The translations under genes were made by a program, and so were the position numbers. 64,000 nt of DNA from Bradyrhizobium sp. ORS 278 (lineage in GTDB: Bacteria > Pseudomonadota > Alphaproteobacteria > Rhizobiales > Xanthobacteraceae): the NCBI RefSeq assembly GCF_000026145.1, contig NC_009445.1, forward strand, positions 1,550,001 through 1,614,000, read 5' to 3'. Shown here piece after piece: positions 25,321-33,824 of the stretch. The first letter of the stretch is position 1, and each line of letters opens with the position of its first letter. Below the pieces are notes generated by a model. It made no database searches. It saw only the letters and a list, made by a program, of their open reading frames with translations, and was not told where the DNA came from.

Positions 25321-26601
25321 TCAGGCCCCGATCTGGCGCGCCCGCGAGGCGTGGGACTGCAGCGCGCGGATGCGGTCGGCCAGCGTGCCGCCCTGCGGTG
25401 CGCCGCCGGCGGCGGCGGGGGTAGCGGGAGCGCCGTTGGCGTTGGCGGGCTTGGCGGCGGGCTCGGAGGCCAGCATGGCTTCGATGGTCGAGTTCGGACC
25501 CTCGATCTGCATCGCGAGCTTCGCCACTTCGGCGGCGATGTCGTTGATGCGCTCGCGCAAGAGCGCGTTCTCCATGCGCTCCTGGGCCCAGGTGCTCTCG
25601 GCCTGTTGCTGGATCGCGTTCATCTCGCGCTGCAGCTTGGTGCGCTCGTCGCGGGCGGCCTGCAGCTGCTCCTCGAGCGCGGCCTTCTCGGACTTCAGCC
25701 GCTCGAAGGCGGCGGACTTGCCGCTGCCATGGCCTGCGAGCTCCTCGCGCAGCTCCTTCAGAGCGCGGTCGGCGGCGGCATTGGCCTCGCGCAGCTGATT
25801 GTTCTCGAAGTCGCGCTCGGCGAGCAGCTTGCCCTGGGTCGACAGCCGGCCTTCGAGGTCGGCGACGCGGCTCGCCAGCATCTCGGCCTCCTTGACCTGG
25901 ACGATCAGCTGGCGGTCGAGCTCGGTGACACGCTGGCTGAGATTTTCGACCCGCGCGCGGGCATCGTTGAGCGCCTTGGTGGCGGTGTCGGATTCGTCAC
26001 GCTCCAGCGCCAGACGGGCCTGGGTCGCGGAGAATTCCTTCTCGGCCTCGGCGACGCGGGTGCGCAGCTCCTCGACCTGGGTCTTGACCGAGACCAGCTC
26101 GACCTGCCGGCTGTCGGCGAGCATGGACTTGTCGGTGAGCTCGGCGGTGAGGCGGACCAGCTCGGCCTGCTTCTCCTTCAGCGCCTGCTCGGCGGCGCGC
26201 AGCGCCTCGGTCTTGGCGGCGAACTCTTCTTCCGTGGCGCGGAGCTGATCCTTCAGCGCCTTCTCGCGCGCCTCCAGCGCGAAGATTGCGGCGTTCTTTT
26301 CGCCGAGCTCGATCTTCATGCGGTTGATGGCATCGGTCTTCTTGCCGAGATCGGCGAGCTGGCCGGTGGCCTTGTTCTTGAGCGCGTCGACGCTCATCTC
26401 GAGCCGCCGCGCCGACATCGCGAACTCCGCGCGCAACTGGTCCTTGTCGGCCTGGATCTCGGCCATGGAGAGCGGCGTCGCCGCTTCCAGCCGGCGTGTG
26501 GTCAGCCGTACCGCACGATTGTGCACCAGGGGCACGATCATGAGGGCACAGAGCATGGCGATCAGAAAACCGATCGCAAAATACATGATCGGCTCGACCA
26601 T
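25321..26601 (-). CDS. Membrane-anchored long coiled-coil protein
   Basis: A 426-residue protein. One N-terminal transmembrane segment (YFAIGFLIAMLCALMIVPLV, about 7-26) precedes an almost unbroken coiled coil from about 60 to 370, rich in Ala/Glu/Leu/Arg heptads. A Pro/Ala/Gly-rich linker and the short helix TLADRIRALQSHASRARQIG follow. I do not recognise a named family; it resembles uncharacterised envelope coiled-coil proteins of Bradyrhizobiaceae. It may span from the inner membrane into cytoplasm or periplasm as a scaffold (inference). The ATG at 26601 with GGGAG upstream is preferred over the longer frame. Confidence 0.75.
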   Translation of the reverse strand: MVEPIMYFAIGFLIAMLCALMIVPLVHNRAVRLTTRRLEAATPLSMAEIQADKDQLRAEFAMSARRLEMSVDALKNKATGQLADLGKKTDAINRMKIELGEKNAAIFALEAREKALKDQLRATEEEFAAKTEALRAAEQALKEKQAELVRLTAELTDKSMLADSRQVELVSVKTQVEELRTRVAEAEKEFSATQARLALERDESDTATKALNDARARVENLSQRVTELDRQLIVQVKEAEMLASRVADLEGRLSTQGKLLAERDFENNQLREANAAADRALKELREELAGHGSGKSAAFERLKSEKAALEEQLQAARDERTKLQREMNAIQQQAESTWAQERMENALLRERINDIAAEVAKLAMQIEGPNSTIEAMLASEPAAKPANANGAPATPAAAGGAPQGGTLADRIRALQSHASRARQIGA

Positions 26602-26730
26602 GACGCACAACTCCCGGTCCGGAATGATTAACGAAATCACAATGCACGGCGGGCTGATTCATTGCCAGCCCAATGCCGTGTTAACCTTGATCCGTCACGG
26701 GAGAACGTGTCCTGCCGGTATCAGCTGCCG

Positions 26731-27405
26731 TCAGAACGGGTTCCAGGTCGCGCTTGGCGTGAACTTGAGATAGCCGACATTGGCGCCGAGCCGCAGGCCG
26801 ATGCCGGACCTGATCGGCACCAGCACGATGTTGTTGGCGGTCAGCGCGGTCATGCCGAAGCCGCCGACGATATAGGCCGAACCGTCGATGCCCACGAAGC
26901 GCTGATAGATCGCGCTGGTCGCGGGCAGATTATAGACCAGGGTCATGGTGCGGGCGCCGTCGCCGCCCCAGTCGAAGCCGAGCGAGGGCCCCTGCCAGAA
27001 GACGCGGAGGTCGCCGGCGTTCTTGGTGTAGAGCGTGCCTTCGCCGTAGCGCAGGCCGGCGACGAAGGCGCCGGCGCCTTCCTCGCCGAGGATGTAGCCG
27101 TTCGGCAGGCCCCATTGACTGACCGCGCGCTCGATCACCGAGGCAAGCCCACGCGATACGTTGCCGAAGAAGCGGTGGCCGGCGTTGACCAGCTCGTCCG
27201 GATTGAAGCTGTCGGGGCCGGGAGCAGGTCTGGGCGCGGGGGCGGCTTGCGGCGGCGGTGCAGCCGGGTAGGCCGGCGCCGCCTGATACGGAGGCGCGGC
27301 CTGCGGGGGCGGCTGGTACGGCGGCGCCTGCTGCGCGGTGGCCGACGCGGCCATGGCCAGAACGGCCACGAGCGTCGTAGCGGCAAGGCGTGATGCGAAA
27401 CTCAT
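26731..27405 (-). CDS. eipA: EipA-like envelope integrity protein (DUF1134)
   Basis: A 224-residue exported protein. The signal peptide (1-24) is followed by a Pro/Ala/Gln/Tyr-rich stretch with PPYQ/AAPPYQAAP repeats to about residue 65, then the DUF1134 domain. Its hallmark blocks NGYILGEEGAGAFVAGLRYG, LRVFWQGPSLGFDWGGDGAR and IGLRLGANVGYLKF are all present. In Brucella, EipA is a periplasmic beta-barrel protein needed for envelope integrity. The proline-rich region is unusually long for a linker and probably keeps the domain away from the membrane. Confidence 0.9.
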   Translation of the reverse strand: MSFASRLAATTLVAVLAMAASATAQQAPPYQPPPQAAPPYQAAPAYPAAPPPQAAPAPRPAPGPDSFNPDELVNAGHRFFGNVSRGLASVIERAVSQWGLPNGYILGEEGAGAFVAGLRYGEGTLYTKNAGDLRVFWQGPSLGFDWGGDGARTMTLVYNLPATSAIYQRFVGIDGSAYIVGGFGMTALTANNIVLVPIRSGIGLRLGANVGYLKFTPSATWNPF

Positions 27406-27564
27406 CGATGGAAATCCCCTGCTGGCGGCGGCCCGACCATCGCCTTTAACCTGACGCCAACCACATCAGGCGATTGTCGGGAAAGGGGCATAGCCCCTGC
27501 TTAGCCCATGTTATCGGCATCAACTATGACGGCACAACGGCAACAACCGATCCGAAGCGGCGCA

Positions 27565-28035
27565 ATGCCGCGTTTTCGCCGCGCAATTGCCGCCATCGGG
27601 CTCGTGGCCCTGCTCACGCCGGTCGTCGCGCAGGCGGCCACCACCCAGCGGATCATCGCCAACCGTTACAGCGGTCTCGCGATCGATGGCTTCGACCCCG
27701 TGGCCTATTTCGTCGACGGCGAGGCCCGGATGGGCGAGCCCGACTTCGAGGCGGCCCAGGGCGGAGTGGTCTGGCGGTTTCGCAACGAGGGCAACCGCGC
27801 CTCCTTCCTGGCCCATCCGGAGGTCTATGGTCCGCAATTCGGCGGCTATGACCCGACCGACGTGGCGCGCGGCGTCACCGTCGCCGGCAACCCGCGGTTT
27901 TTCGTCGTGGTCGAGGACCGGCTGTTCCTGTTCAACCGTGAGGAGAGCCGGGACGCCTTCAAGGCCGATCCCGAGCGCTATCTCGCAAAGGCCGAGGCCC
28001 GCTGGCCGGCGCTGCAGGAAGAGCTGCCGCAATAG
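27565..28035 (+). CDS. Exported YHS-domain protein
   Basis: A 156-residue protein with a signal peptide (about 1-24, ending AQAA) and one YHS domain. The domain is marked by GLAIDGFDPVAYFVDGEARM and VWRFRNEGNRASFLAHPEVY. YHS domains are associated with metal-handling proteins, though this variant lacks the paired cysteines of metal-binding YHS. The start at 27565 is chosen for the signal peptide; Met at 27526 is an in-frame alternative. Its stop is three bases from the stop of the convergent cysQ gene. Confidence 0.82.
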   Translation: MPRFRRAIAAIGLVALLTPVVAQAATTQRIIANRYSGLAIDGFDPVAYFVDGEARMGEPDFEAAQGGVVWRFRNEGNRASFLAHPEVYGPQFGGYDPTDVARGVTVAGNPRFFVVVEDRLFLFNREESRDAFKADPERYLAKAEARWPALQEELPQ

Positions 28036-28038
28036 AGG

Positions 28039-28875
28039 TCAAACAGCAGTCACCGCGCGGGGATCGCCCCAGGCGATGAAGCTCGGCACAATGAAGCTGT
28101 CGCTGCGCTCGCCATAGCGCAAGGCAACACCGGCCTCGCTGGTCACGGTGCCGCCGGCTGCGACCACCACGGCATGGCCGGCCGCCACGTCCCATTCCGA
28201 GGTCGGGCCGAGCCGCGGATAGATGTCCGCCAGCCCCTCTGCCAGCCGGCCGAACTTCACCGCCGAGCCGAGCGCCAGCCGATCCGCGCCGGGGCGGGCC
28301 GCGATGAAGGCTTCGCTGCGGGCATCGCCATGTGAGCGGCTGACCGCGGCGACCCATGGCTCGCCCGGCTTGGGCATCGGCCGGGTGCGGATCGGGGCAG
28401 GCGCGCTCAAGCCGGCTTCGGAGAATGACAGCCGCTCGGCGCCGCGGCCGACCAGGCCGCGCCAGATCAGCCCGATCGCGGGCGCGCAGACGATGCCGAG
28501 CAGAGGGCTCGCGTCGCGGACCAGCGCCAGATTGACCGTGAACTCGCCGCGGCCGGCCAAGAACTCCTTGGTGCCGTCGAGCGGGTCGATCAGGAAGAAG
28601 CTGCCCTTGAACGGCGCCGCGCAGGCGCTCACCCGTTCCTCGGATAAGGCCGGAATGTCCGGCGCCAGCCGCGCCAATCCATCGGCAATGACGCGATCGG
28701 CGGCGAGATCGGCTTCGGTGACCGGCGAGCCGTCGGACTTGTCGGTGACGGCCATCGCGCGCCGGTTCACCGCGAGGATCGCGTGCGCAGCCTCGACGAC
28801 GAGCTCGGTCAACGGCGTCATCAGCGCGGCCGCGGCCTCGACGCCGATGGTTCCCGGGGTCGGCCCCGTCGCCAT
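28039..28875 (-). CDS. cysQ: 3'(2'),5'-bisphosphate nucleotidase CysQ
   Basis: A 278-residue member of the inositol-phosphatase superfamily. Metal-binding motif 1 is LIDPLDGTKEFLAGRGEF, motif 2 includes SEWDVAAGHAVVVAAGG, and the upstream SEER supplies a further ligand. The sequence FLIDPLDGTKEF is characteristic of CysQ rather than SuhB. It hydrolyses 3'-phosphoadenosine 5'-phosphate made during sulfate assimilation and sulfonation. The ATG at 28875 (or GTG at 28878) with GGGAG upstream is used; the longer upstream frame has no family similarity. Confidence 0.9.
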   Translation of the reverse strand: MATGPTPGTIGVEAAAALMTPLTELVVEAAHAILAVNRRAMAVTDKSDGSPVTEADLAADRVIADGLARLAPDIPALSEERVSACAAPFKGSFFLIDPLDGTKEFLAGRGEFTVNLALVRDASPLLGIVCAPAIGLIWRGLVGRGAERLSFSEAGLSAPAPIRTRPMPKPGEPWVAAVSRSHGDARSEAFIAARPGADRLALGSAVKFGRLAEGLADIYPRLGPTSEWDVAAGHAVVVAAGGTVTSEAGVALRYGERSDSFIVPSFIAWGDPRAVTAV

Positions 28876-29120
28876 CACCGGGCGCTCCCGTCGACCGTTC
28901 CGTACACAGCCTGCATCATGGACGTCCTCGTTCTGGTTCGCCGTCCCGGCGCATCCGGACACGGCCATTCGCATGGATATTGGGCAGCTTTTGCCGGGGA
29001 AAACCGCCACGTACTTTCCCGTGTCCTGCCCTCAGCTCGGTGGCGGTCCCTGCTTTCGCAGTGTATCAAGCGTTAACGCAAGCATGATTCGTCCAAGTTC
29101 GCGGATTTCAGGAACATCGA

Positions 29121-29783
29121 ATGTCCGGCACGTCCTCTTCAGAGATCGCCAATCCGATTCCCGCTCCCGATACGCTCGAACTTGCCGCTCTGCTCTGCTC
29201 GAAGGTCTGTCACGACCTGATTAGTCCGGTCGGCGCCATCGTCAACGGCCTCGAGGTGCTCGACGACAATCCGAAGCCGGAAGATCGCGATTTCGCCCTG
29301 GAGCTGATCAGGAAGAGCGCCAAGACCGCCTCGGCCCGGCTGCAATTCTGCCGCCTCGCCTTCGGCGCCGCCGGCTCGGCCGGCGCGCAGATCGATCTCG
29401 GCGACGCCCAGACCATGGCGCGCGGTCATATCGAGGACGCCAAGACCTCCATCACCTGGAATCTGCCGCGGCTGCTGCTGCCCAAGAACCGGGTCAAGCT
29501 GCTGCTCAACATGATGGTGGTGGCGCAGCAGACGATCCCGCGCGGCGGCGTGCTGACGATCGATCCGATCGGCGAGGGCGAGAGCATGAGCTTCCGCGTC
29601 TCGGCCACCGGCCTCAACGCGCGGTTGCCGCAGAACATCGTCAATCTGCTCGGCGGCGAGCTGCAATCGACGATCGACGCCCATGCAGTGCAGCCGTACT
29701 ACACGCGCCTACTCGCCGATGCCTGCGGTCTCAAGGTGACGCTGGCCGCCGACGGCGCGGCAATGGTCGTGCAGGCCGCCTGA
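29121..29783 (+). CDS. chpT: ChpT-like histidine phosphotransferase
   Basis: A 220-residue protein of the ChpT (formerly DUF2328) family. The phospho-accepting helix is LCSKVCHDLISPVGAIVNGL with His31, followed by a degenerate ATPase-like fold that does not bind ATP. In Caulobacter, ChpT moves phosphate from the hybrid kinase CckA to the regulators CtrA and CpdR. ctrA is also in this window at 53833-54534, but cckA and cpdR are not. A GTTAAC and a GATTC site (GANTC methylation motif) lie in the short upstream region. It is followed by the chemotaxis operon. Confidence 0.92.
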   Translation: MSGTSSSEIANPIPAPDTLELAALLCSKVCHDLISPVGAIVNGLEVLDDNPKPEDRDFALELIRKSAKTASARLQFCRLAFGAAGSAGAQIDLGDAQTMARGHIEDAKTSITWNLPRLLLPKNRVKLLLNMMVVAQQTIPRGGVLTIDPIGEGESMSFRVSATGLNARLPQNIVNLLGGELQSTIDAHAVQPYYTRLLADACGLKVTLAADGAAMVVQAA

Positions 29784-29840
29784 TCGGGTGTGTCGCAGCT
29801 CCTGCTGCGGCATCCTGTCGCCAACCGTCGTCTGAATTCG

Positions 29841-29865
29841 TTTACCATGGTTAAGCAAGTCTTAG
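29841..29865. promoter_or_regulatory. CtrA-like binding sites upstream of cheA
   Basis: TTTACC, GGTTAA and TCTTAG half-sites follow each other. TTAA-N7-TTAG at 29851-29865 matches seven of eight bases of the CtrA consensus TTAA-N7-TTAA. The site lies about 155 bases upstream of the cheA start in an AT-rich stretch that probably contains the operon promoter. Confidence 0.45.
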
Positions 29866-30018
29866 CCGGGTGCCCGAATTTGTCTGCAGATATCTTATCT
29901 CTTTGTTGAGTCCGTTCATTTGCGCTTACTCAACTAATATTAAACGCTTTGGACCGAAACTGGCCACGGTTTGAAGGGCGCGTCATGTCGCGTTCCGTTG
30001 CGTGCGAAGGCCAGTTTC

Positions 30019-32817
30019 ATGGATGACCTGTTGCGTGAGTTCCTGACGGAGACCAGCGAGAGCCTGGATACCGTCGACAATCAGTTGGTGCGGTTCGAGC
30101 AGGAGCCGAACAACGCCAAGATCCTGGATAACATCTTCCGGCTGGTGCACACGATCAAGGGGACCTGCGGCTTCCTGGGCCTGCCGCGGCTCGAGGCGCT
30201 GGCGCACGCCGCCGAGACCCTGATGGGCAAATTCCGCGACGGCATGCCGGTGACCGGCGAGGCCGTCACGCTGATCCTCACCACCATCGACCGCATCAAG
30301 GACCTGCTGGCGCAGCTCGAGGCCAATGAGTCCGAGCCCGAGGGCGAGGACCGCGACCTGATCAGCGAGCTCGAGGCAATGGTCGAGCGCGGCATGGCGG
30401 CGATGTCCGCGTCGGCGGAGCCGATCGCGACAGCCGGCGAGGCTGCGCCGCCGCTGGTGCCCGCAGCGCCCGCCGCGCCGCCGCCCGCGCCTGCGGTGAC
30501 CCAGGGCAAGCTGATCGATCAGACCCTGGAGCGTCCGCTGCGTCCGGGCGAGGTGTCGCTCGACGAGCTCGAGCGCGCCTTCCGCGAGACCGCGATCGAG
30601 ACCCCGCCCGCGCATGAGAAGGCGCCGGAGCCGAAGCCCGAACCGAAGGCCGCCGAGCCGAAGGCGGCTGCGCCAAAGGCTGAGGCCAAGGCCGAGCCGA
30701 AGAAGGCGGCGCGGCCGAAGGCCAATGCCGATGGCGAGGTGCACGAGAACGACAAGGTCGCCAACCAGTCGATCCGCGTCAATGTCGATACGCTCGAGCA
30801 TCTGATGACGATGGTCTCGGAGCTCGTGCTGACGCGCAACCAGCTCCTGGAGATCGCCCGCCGCAACGAGGACACCGAGTTCAAGGTGCCGCTGCAGCGC
30901 CTCTCCAACGTCACCGCCGAGCTGCAGGAGGGCGTCATGAAGACGCGCATGCAGCCGATCGGCAATGCCTGGCAGAAGCTGCCGCGCATCGTCCGCGACC
31001 TCGCGACCGAACTCGGCAAGCAGATCGAGCTCGAGATGCACGGCGCCGACACCGAGCTCGACCGCCAGGTGCTCGATTTGATCAAGGACCCGCTCACCCA
31101 CATGGTGCGCAACTCCGCCGATCACGGCCTCGAGACGATGGCCGAGCGCGCCGCGAGCGGCAAGGCCGAGCAGGGCACCATCCGCCTCTCCGCCTATCAT
31201 GAAGGCGGCCACATCATCATCTGCATCGCCGACAACGGCCGCGGTCTCAACACCGAGCGCATCAAGGCCAAGGCCCTGGCGAACGGTCTCGTCACCGAGG
31301 CCGAGCTCGAGAAGATGACGGAAGCGCAGATCCACAAGTTCATCTTCGAGCCGGGCTTCTCGACGGCGGCCGCCGTCACCTCGGTGTCCGGCCGCGGCGT
31401 CGGCATGGACGTGGTGCGCACCAATATCGACCAGATCGGCGGCACCATCGACATCAAGTCGGTCGCCGGCGAGGGCACCTCGGTCACCATCAAGATCCCG
31501 CTGACGCTCGCCATCGTCTCGGCGCTGATCGTCGAGGCCGGCGGCGACCGCTTCGCGATCCCGCAGCTGTCGGTGGTCGAGCTGGTGCGCGCGCGCGCCA
31601 ACTCCGAGCACCGCATCGAGCGCATCAAGGACACGGCCGTCTTGCGCCTGCGCAACAAGCTCTTGCCGCTGATGCACCTGAAGAAGCTGCTCAAGATCGA
31701 TGACGGCTCGTCGACCGATCCGGAGAACGGCTTCATCGTGGTGACGCAGGTCGGCAACCAGACCTTCGGCATCGTGGTCGACTGCGTGTTCCACACCGAG
31801 GAAATCGTGGTCAAGCCGATGTCGACCAAGCTGCGTCACATCGACATGTTCTCGGGCAACACCATCCTGGGCGACGGCGCTGTGATCATGATCATCGACC
31901 CGAACGGCATCGCGAAAGCGCTCGGCGCCGCCGGCACCGCCTCGCAGGCGGTGGCCGACGAGCATGCCTCGCATCACATCATCGGCGGCGAGCAGCTCAC
32001 CTCGCTCCTGGTGTTCCGCGCCGGCACGGCGCAGCCCAAGGCGGTGCCGCTGGCGCTGGTCACGCGCCTCGAGGAGATCGCGGCCGACAAGATCGAGATC
32101 AGTAACGGCCGCTACATGGTGCAGTACCGCGACCAGCTGATGCCGCTGGTGCAGATGGAAGGCGTGTCGGTGCAGACCACGGGATCGCAGCCGATCCTGG
32201 TGTTCGCCGACGAGACCCGCGCGATGGGCCTCGTGGTCGACGAGATCATCGACATCGTCGAGGAGCGGCTCAACATCCAGGTGTCCGGCGCCAAGGACGG
32301 CATCCTCGGCTCGGCCGTGATCAAGGGCCAGGCCACCGAGGTGATCGACGTCGGCCACTTCCTGCCGATGGCCTTCGCCGACTGGTTCATCCGCAAGGAG
32401 ATGGCCACCGAAGCGCAGACGCAGTCGGTGCTGCTGGTCGACGACTCGCCGTTCTTCCGCAACATGCTGGCGCCGGTGCTGAAGTCGGCCGGCTACAAGG
32501 TGCGCACCGCGGCCTCCGCGATCGAGGGCCTCGCGACGCTGCGCTCCGGGCACACCTTCGACATCGTCGTCACCGACATCGAGATGCCGGAGATGAACGG
32601 CTTCGAGTTCGCCGAGACCATCCGCGCCGACCAGAACCTGCATCACCTGCCGGTCATCGCAGTGTCGTCGCTGGTGTCGCCGGCGGCGATCGAGCGCGGC
32701 CGTCAGGCCGGTCTCTACGATTACATCGCCAAGTTCGACCGTCCCGGTCTGATCGCGGCGCTCAAGGAACAGATCGAGGAACGGGCCCGCGCCGACGCAG
32801 CGAAGCGTGCGGCGTAA
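30019..32817 (+). CDS. cheA: Hybrid chemotaxis histidine kinase CheA with receiver domain
   Basis: A 932-residue CheA. Hpt domain (1-110) with phospho-accepting His44 in LVHTIKGTCGF; an Ala/Pro/Lys-rich linker (about 140-245); dimerisation domain (from IRVNVDTLEHLMTMVSEL); ATPase domain with HMVRNSADHGLE and GRGVGMDVV; CheW-like coupling domain; a second CheW-like segment around LLVFRAGTAQPKAVPLALV; and a C-terminal receiver (VLLVDDSPFFRNML, phospho-Asp in IVVTDIEMPEMNG). The attached receiver is absent from enteric CheA but is known in some alphaproteobacterial systems. The ATG at 30019 begins the Hpt domain. It is the first gene of cheA-W-Y-B-R; no receptor gene is in the window. Confidence 0.95.
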   Translation: MDDLLREFLTETSESLDTVDNQLVRFEQEPNNAKILDNIFRLVHTIKGTCGFLGLPRLEALAHAAETLMGKFRDGMPVTGEAVTLILTTIDRIKDLLAQLEANESEPEGEDRDLISELEAMVERGMAAMSASAEPIATAGEAAPPLVPAAPAAPPPAPAVTQGKLIDQTLERPLRPGEVSLDELERAFRETAIETPPAHEKAPEPKPEPKAAEPKAAAPKAEAKAEPKKAARPKANADGEVHENDKVANQSIRVNVDTLEHLMTMVSELVLTRNQLLEIARRNEDTEFKVPLQRLSNVTAELQEGVMKTRMQPIGNAWQKLPRIVRDLATELGKQIELEMHGADTELDRQVLDLIKDPLTHMVRNSADHGLETMAERAASGKAEQGTIRLSAYHEGGHIIICIADNGRGLNTERIKAKALANGLVTEAELEKMTEAQIHKFIFEPGFSTAAAVTSVSGRGVGMDVVRTNIDQIGGTIDIKSVAGEGTSVTIKIPLTLAIVSALIVEAGGDRFAIPQLSVVELVRARANSEHRIERIKDTAVLRLRNKLLPLMHLKKLLKIDDGSSTDPENGFIVVTQVGNQTFGIVVDCVFHTEEIVVKPMSTKLRHIDMFSGNTILGDGAVIMIIDPNGIAKALGAAGTASQAVADEHASHHIIGGEQLTSLLVFRAGTAQPKAVPLALVTRLEEIAADKIEISNGRYMVQYRDQLMPLVQMEGVSVQTTGSQPILVFADETRAMGLVVDEIIDIVEERLNIQVSGAKDGILGSAVIKGQATEVIDVGHFLPMAFADWFIRKEMATEAQTQSVLLVDDSPFFRNMLAPVLKSAGYKVRTAASAIEGLATLRSGHTFDIVVTDIEMPEMNGFEFAETIRADQNLHHLPVIAVSSLVSPAAIERGRQAGLYDYIAKFDRPGLIAALKEQIEERARADAAKRAA

Positions 32818-32843
32818 CGGTAAGGGGTAGGGAGTAGCGTGCG

Positions 32844-33314
32844 ATGAGCAGCAAGATTGAGACCACCGAGGGCGCCGTCGTCGAATACGTCACCGCGATG
32901 ATTGGTGGCCAGCTGTTCGGCCTGCCGATCTCGCGGGTACAGGACGTGTTCATGCCGGAACGGGTGACGCGCGTGCCGCTGTCGTCGGCCGAGATCGCCG
33001 GTGTCCTGAACCTGCGCGGCCGCATCGTCACCGTCGTCGACATGCGCGCGCGGCTCGGCCTTGCCAAGGCCGACGACGGCAAGCCGCCAATGGCGGTCGG
33101 CGTCGATCTGCGCGGCGAGTCCTACGGCCTGCTGATCGACCAGATCGGCGAGGTGTTGCGGCTGCCGGAGGAGAGCCGGGAGGAAAATCCGGTCAACCTC
33201 GATCCGCGCATGGCGAAGCTCGCCGGCGGCGTGCACCGCCTCGATGGCCAGCTGATGGTCATCCTCGATGTCGATCGCGTCCTCGAACTTGCTGTCGACA
33301 AGATGGCGGCCTGA
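32844..33314 (+). CDS. cheW: Chemotaxis coupling protein CheW
   Basis: A 156-residue single-domain CheW that links chemoreceptors to CheA. EYVTAMIGGQLFGLPISRVQ opens the domain, and VLNLRGRIVTVVDMRARLGL plus YGLLIDQIGEVLRL are the expected core strands. It lies 26 bases after cheA. The N-terminal extension of about 15 residues is acidic and short. Assignment is firm from family pattern and operon position. Confidence 0.95.
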   Translation: MSSKIETTEGAVVEYVTAMIGGQLFGLPISRVQDVFMPERVTRVPLSSAEIAGVLNLRGRIVTVVDMRARLGLAKADDGKPPMAVGVDLRGESYGLLIDQIGEVLRLPEESREENPVNLDPRMAKLAGGVHRLDGQLMVILDVDRVLELAVDKMAA

Positions 33315-33383
33315 GCCGCGGCGTAAGTTGCCCCGCGTGAGAGAGCGCGTGGTCGGTTTGGATCCTGATCCCGAGAGGCTGAT

Positions 33384-33749
33384 ATGAGAACGTGTCTGGT
33401 GGTTGACGACTCGAGCGTCATTCGAAAGGTGGCCCGCCGCATCCTGGAAGGTCTGGATTTCCAGATCGTGGAGGCGGAGGATGGTGAGCAGGCGCTGGAG
33501 ATCTGCAAGCGCGGCTTGCCCGATGCGGTGCTGCTCGACTGGAACATGCCCGTCATGGACGGCTATGAGTTCCTCGGCAATCTCCGCCGCATGCCCGGCG
33601 GCGACGCGCCGAAGGTGGTCTTTTGCACCACCGAGAACGACGTCGCGCACATCGCGCGCGCACTGCACGCCGGCGCCAACGAGTACATCATGAAGCCGTT
33701 CGACAAGGACATCGTCACGGCGAAATTCCAGGAAGTCGGGCTGATCTGA
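33384..33749 (+). CDS. cheY: Chemotaxis response regulator CheY
   Basis: A 121-residue stand-alone receiver. Acidic pocket Asp8/Asp9 in VVDDSSVIRK, phospho-acceptor Asp52 in LLDWNMPVMDG, the switch Thr in FCTTEND, and Lys104 in IMKPFDKD. Phospho-CheY binds the flagellar motor switch. Its place between cheW and cheB supports CheY rather than a sporadic receiver. The start has a purine-rich GAGAGG upstream. Confidence 0.93.
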   Translation: MRTCLVVDDSSVIRKVARRILEGLDFQIVEAEDGEQALEICKRGLPDAVLLDWNMPVMDGYEFLGNLRRMPGGDAPKVVFCTTENDVAHIARALHAGANEYIMKPFDKDIVTAKFQEVGLI

Positions 33750-33824
33750 ACCCCCGACCGGTTCGGATAGTCCGTGCTTGTCCGGGCTTGCCGTCGTCCT
33801 GTGCCTCTGTCCTGTTGGTGAACT

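Noticed and set aside
29983..32646. Antisense open frame of over 880 codons opposite cheA
   Set aside because: Its composition (runs of Leu, Arg, His, Asp, Val) is the shadow of cheA's GC-rich third positions. cheA itself has every expected motif.
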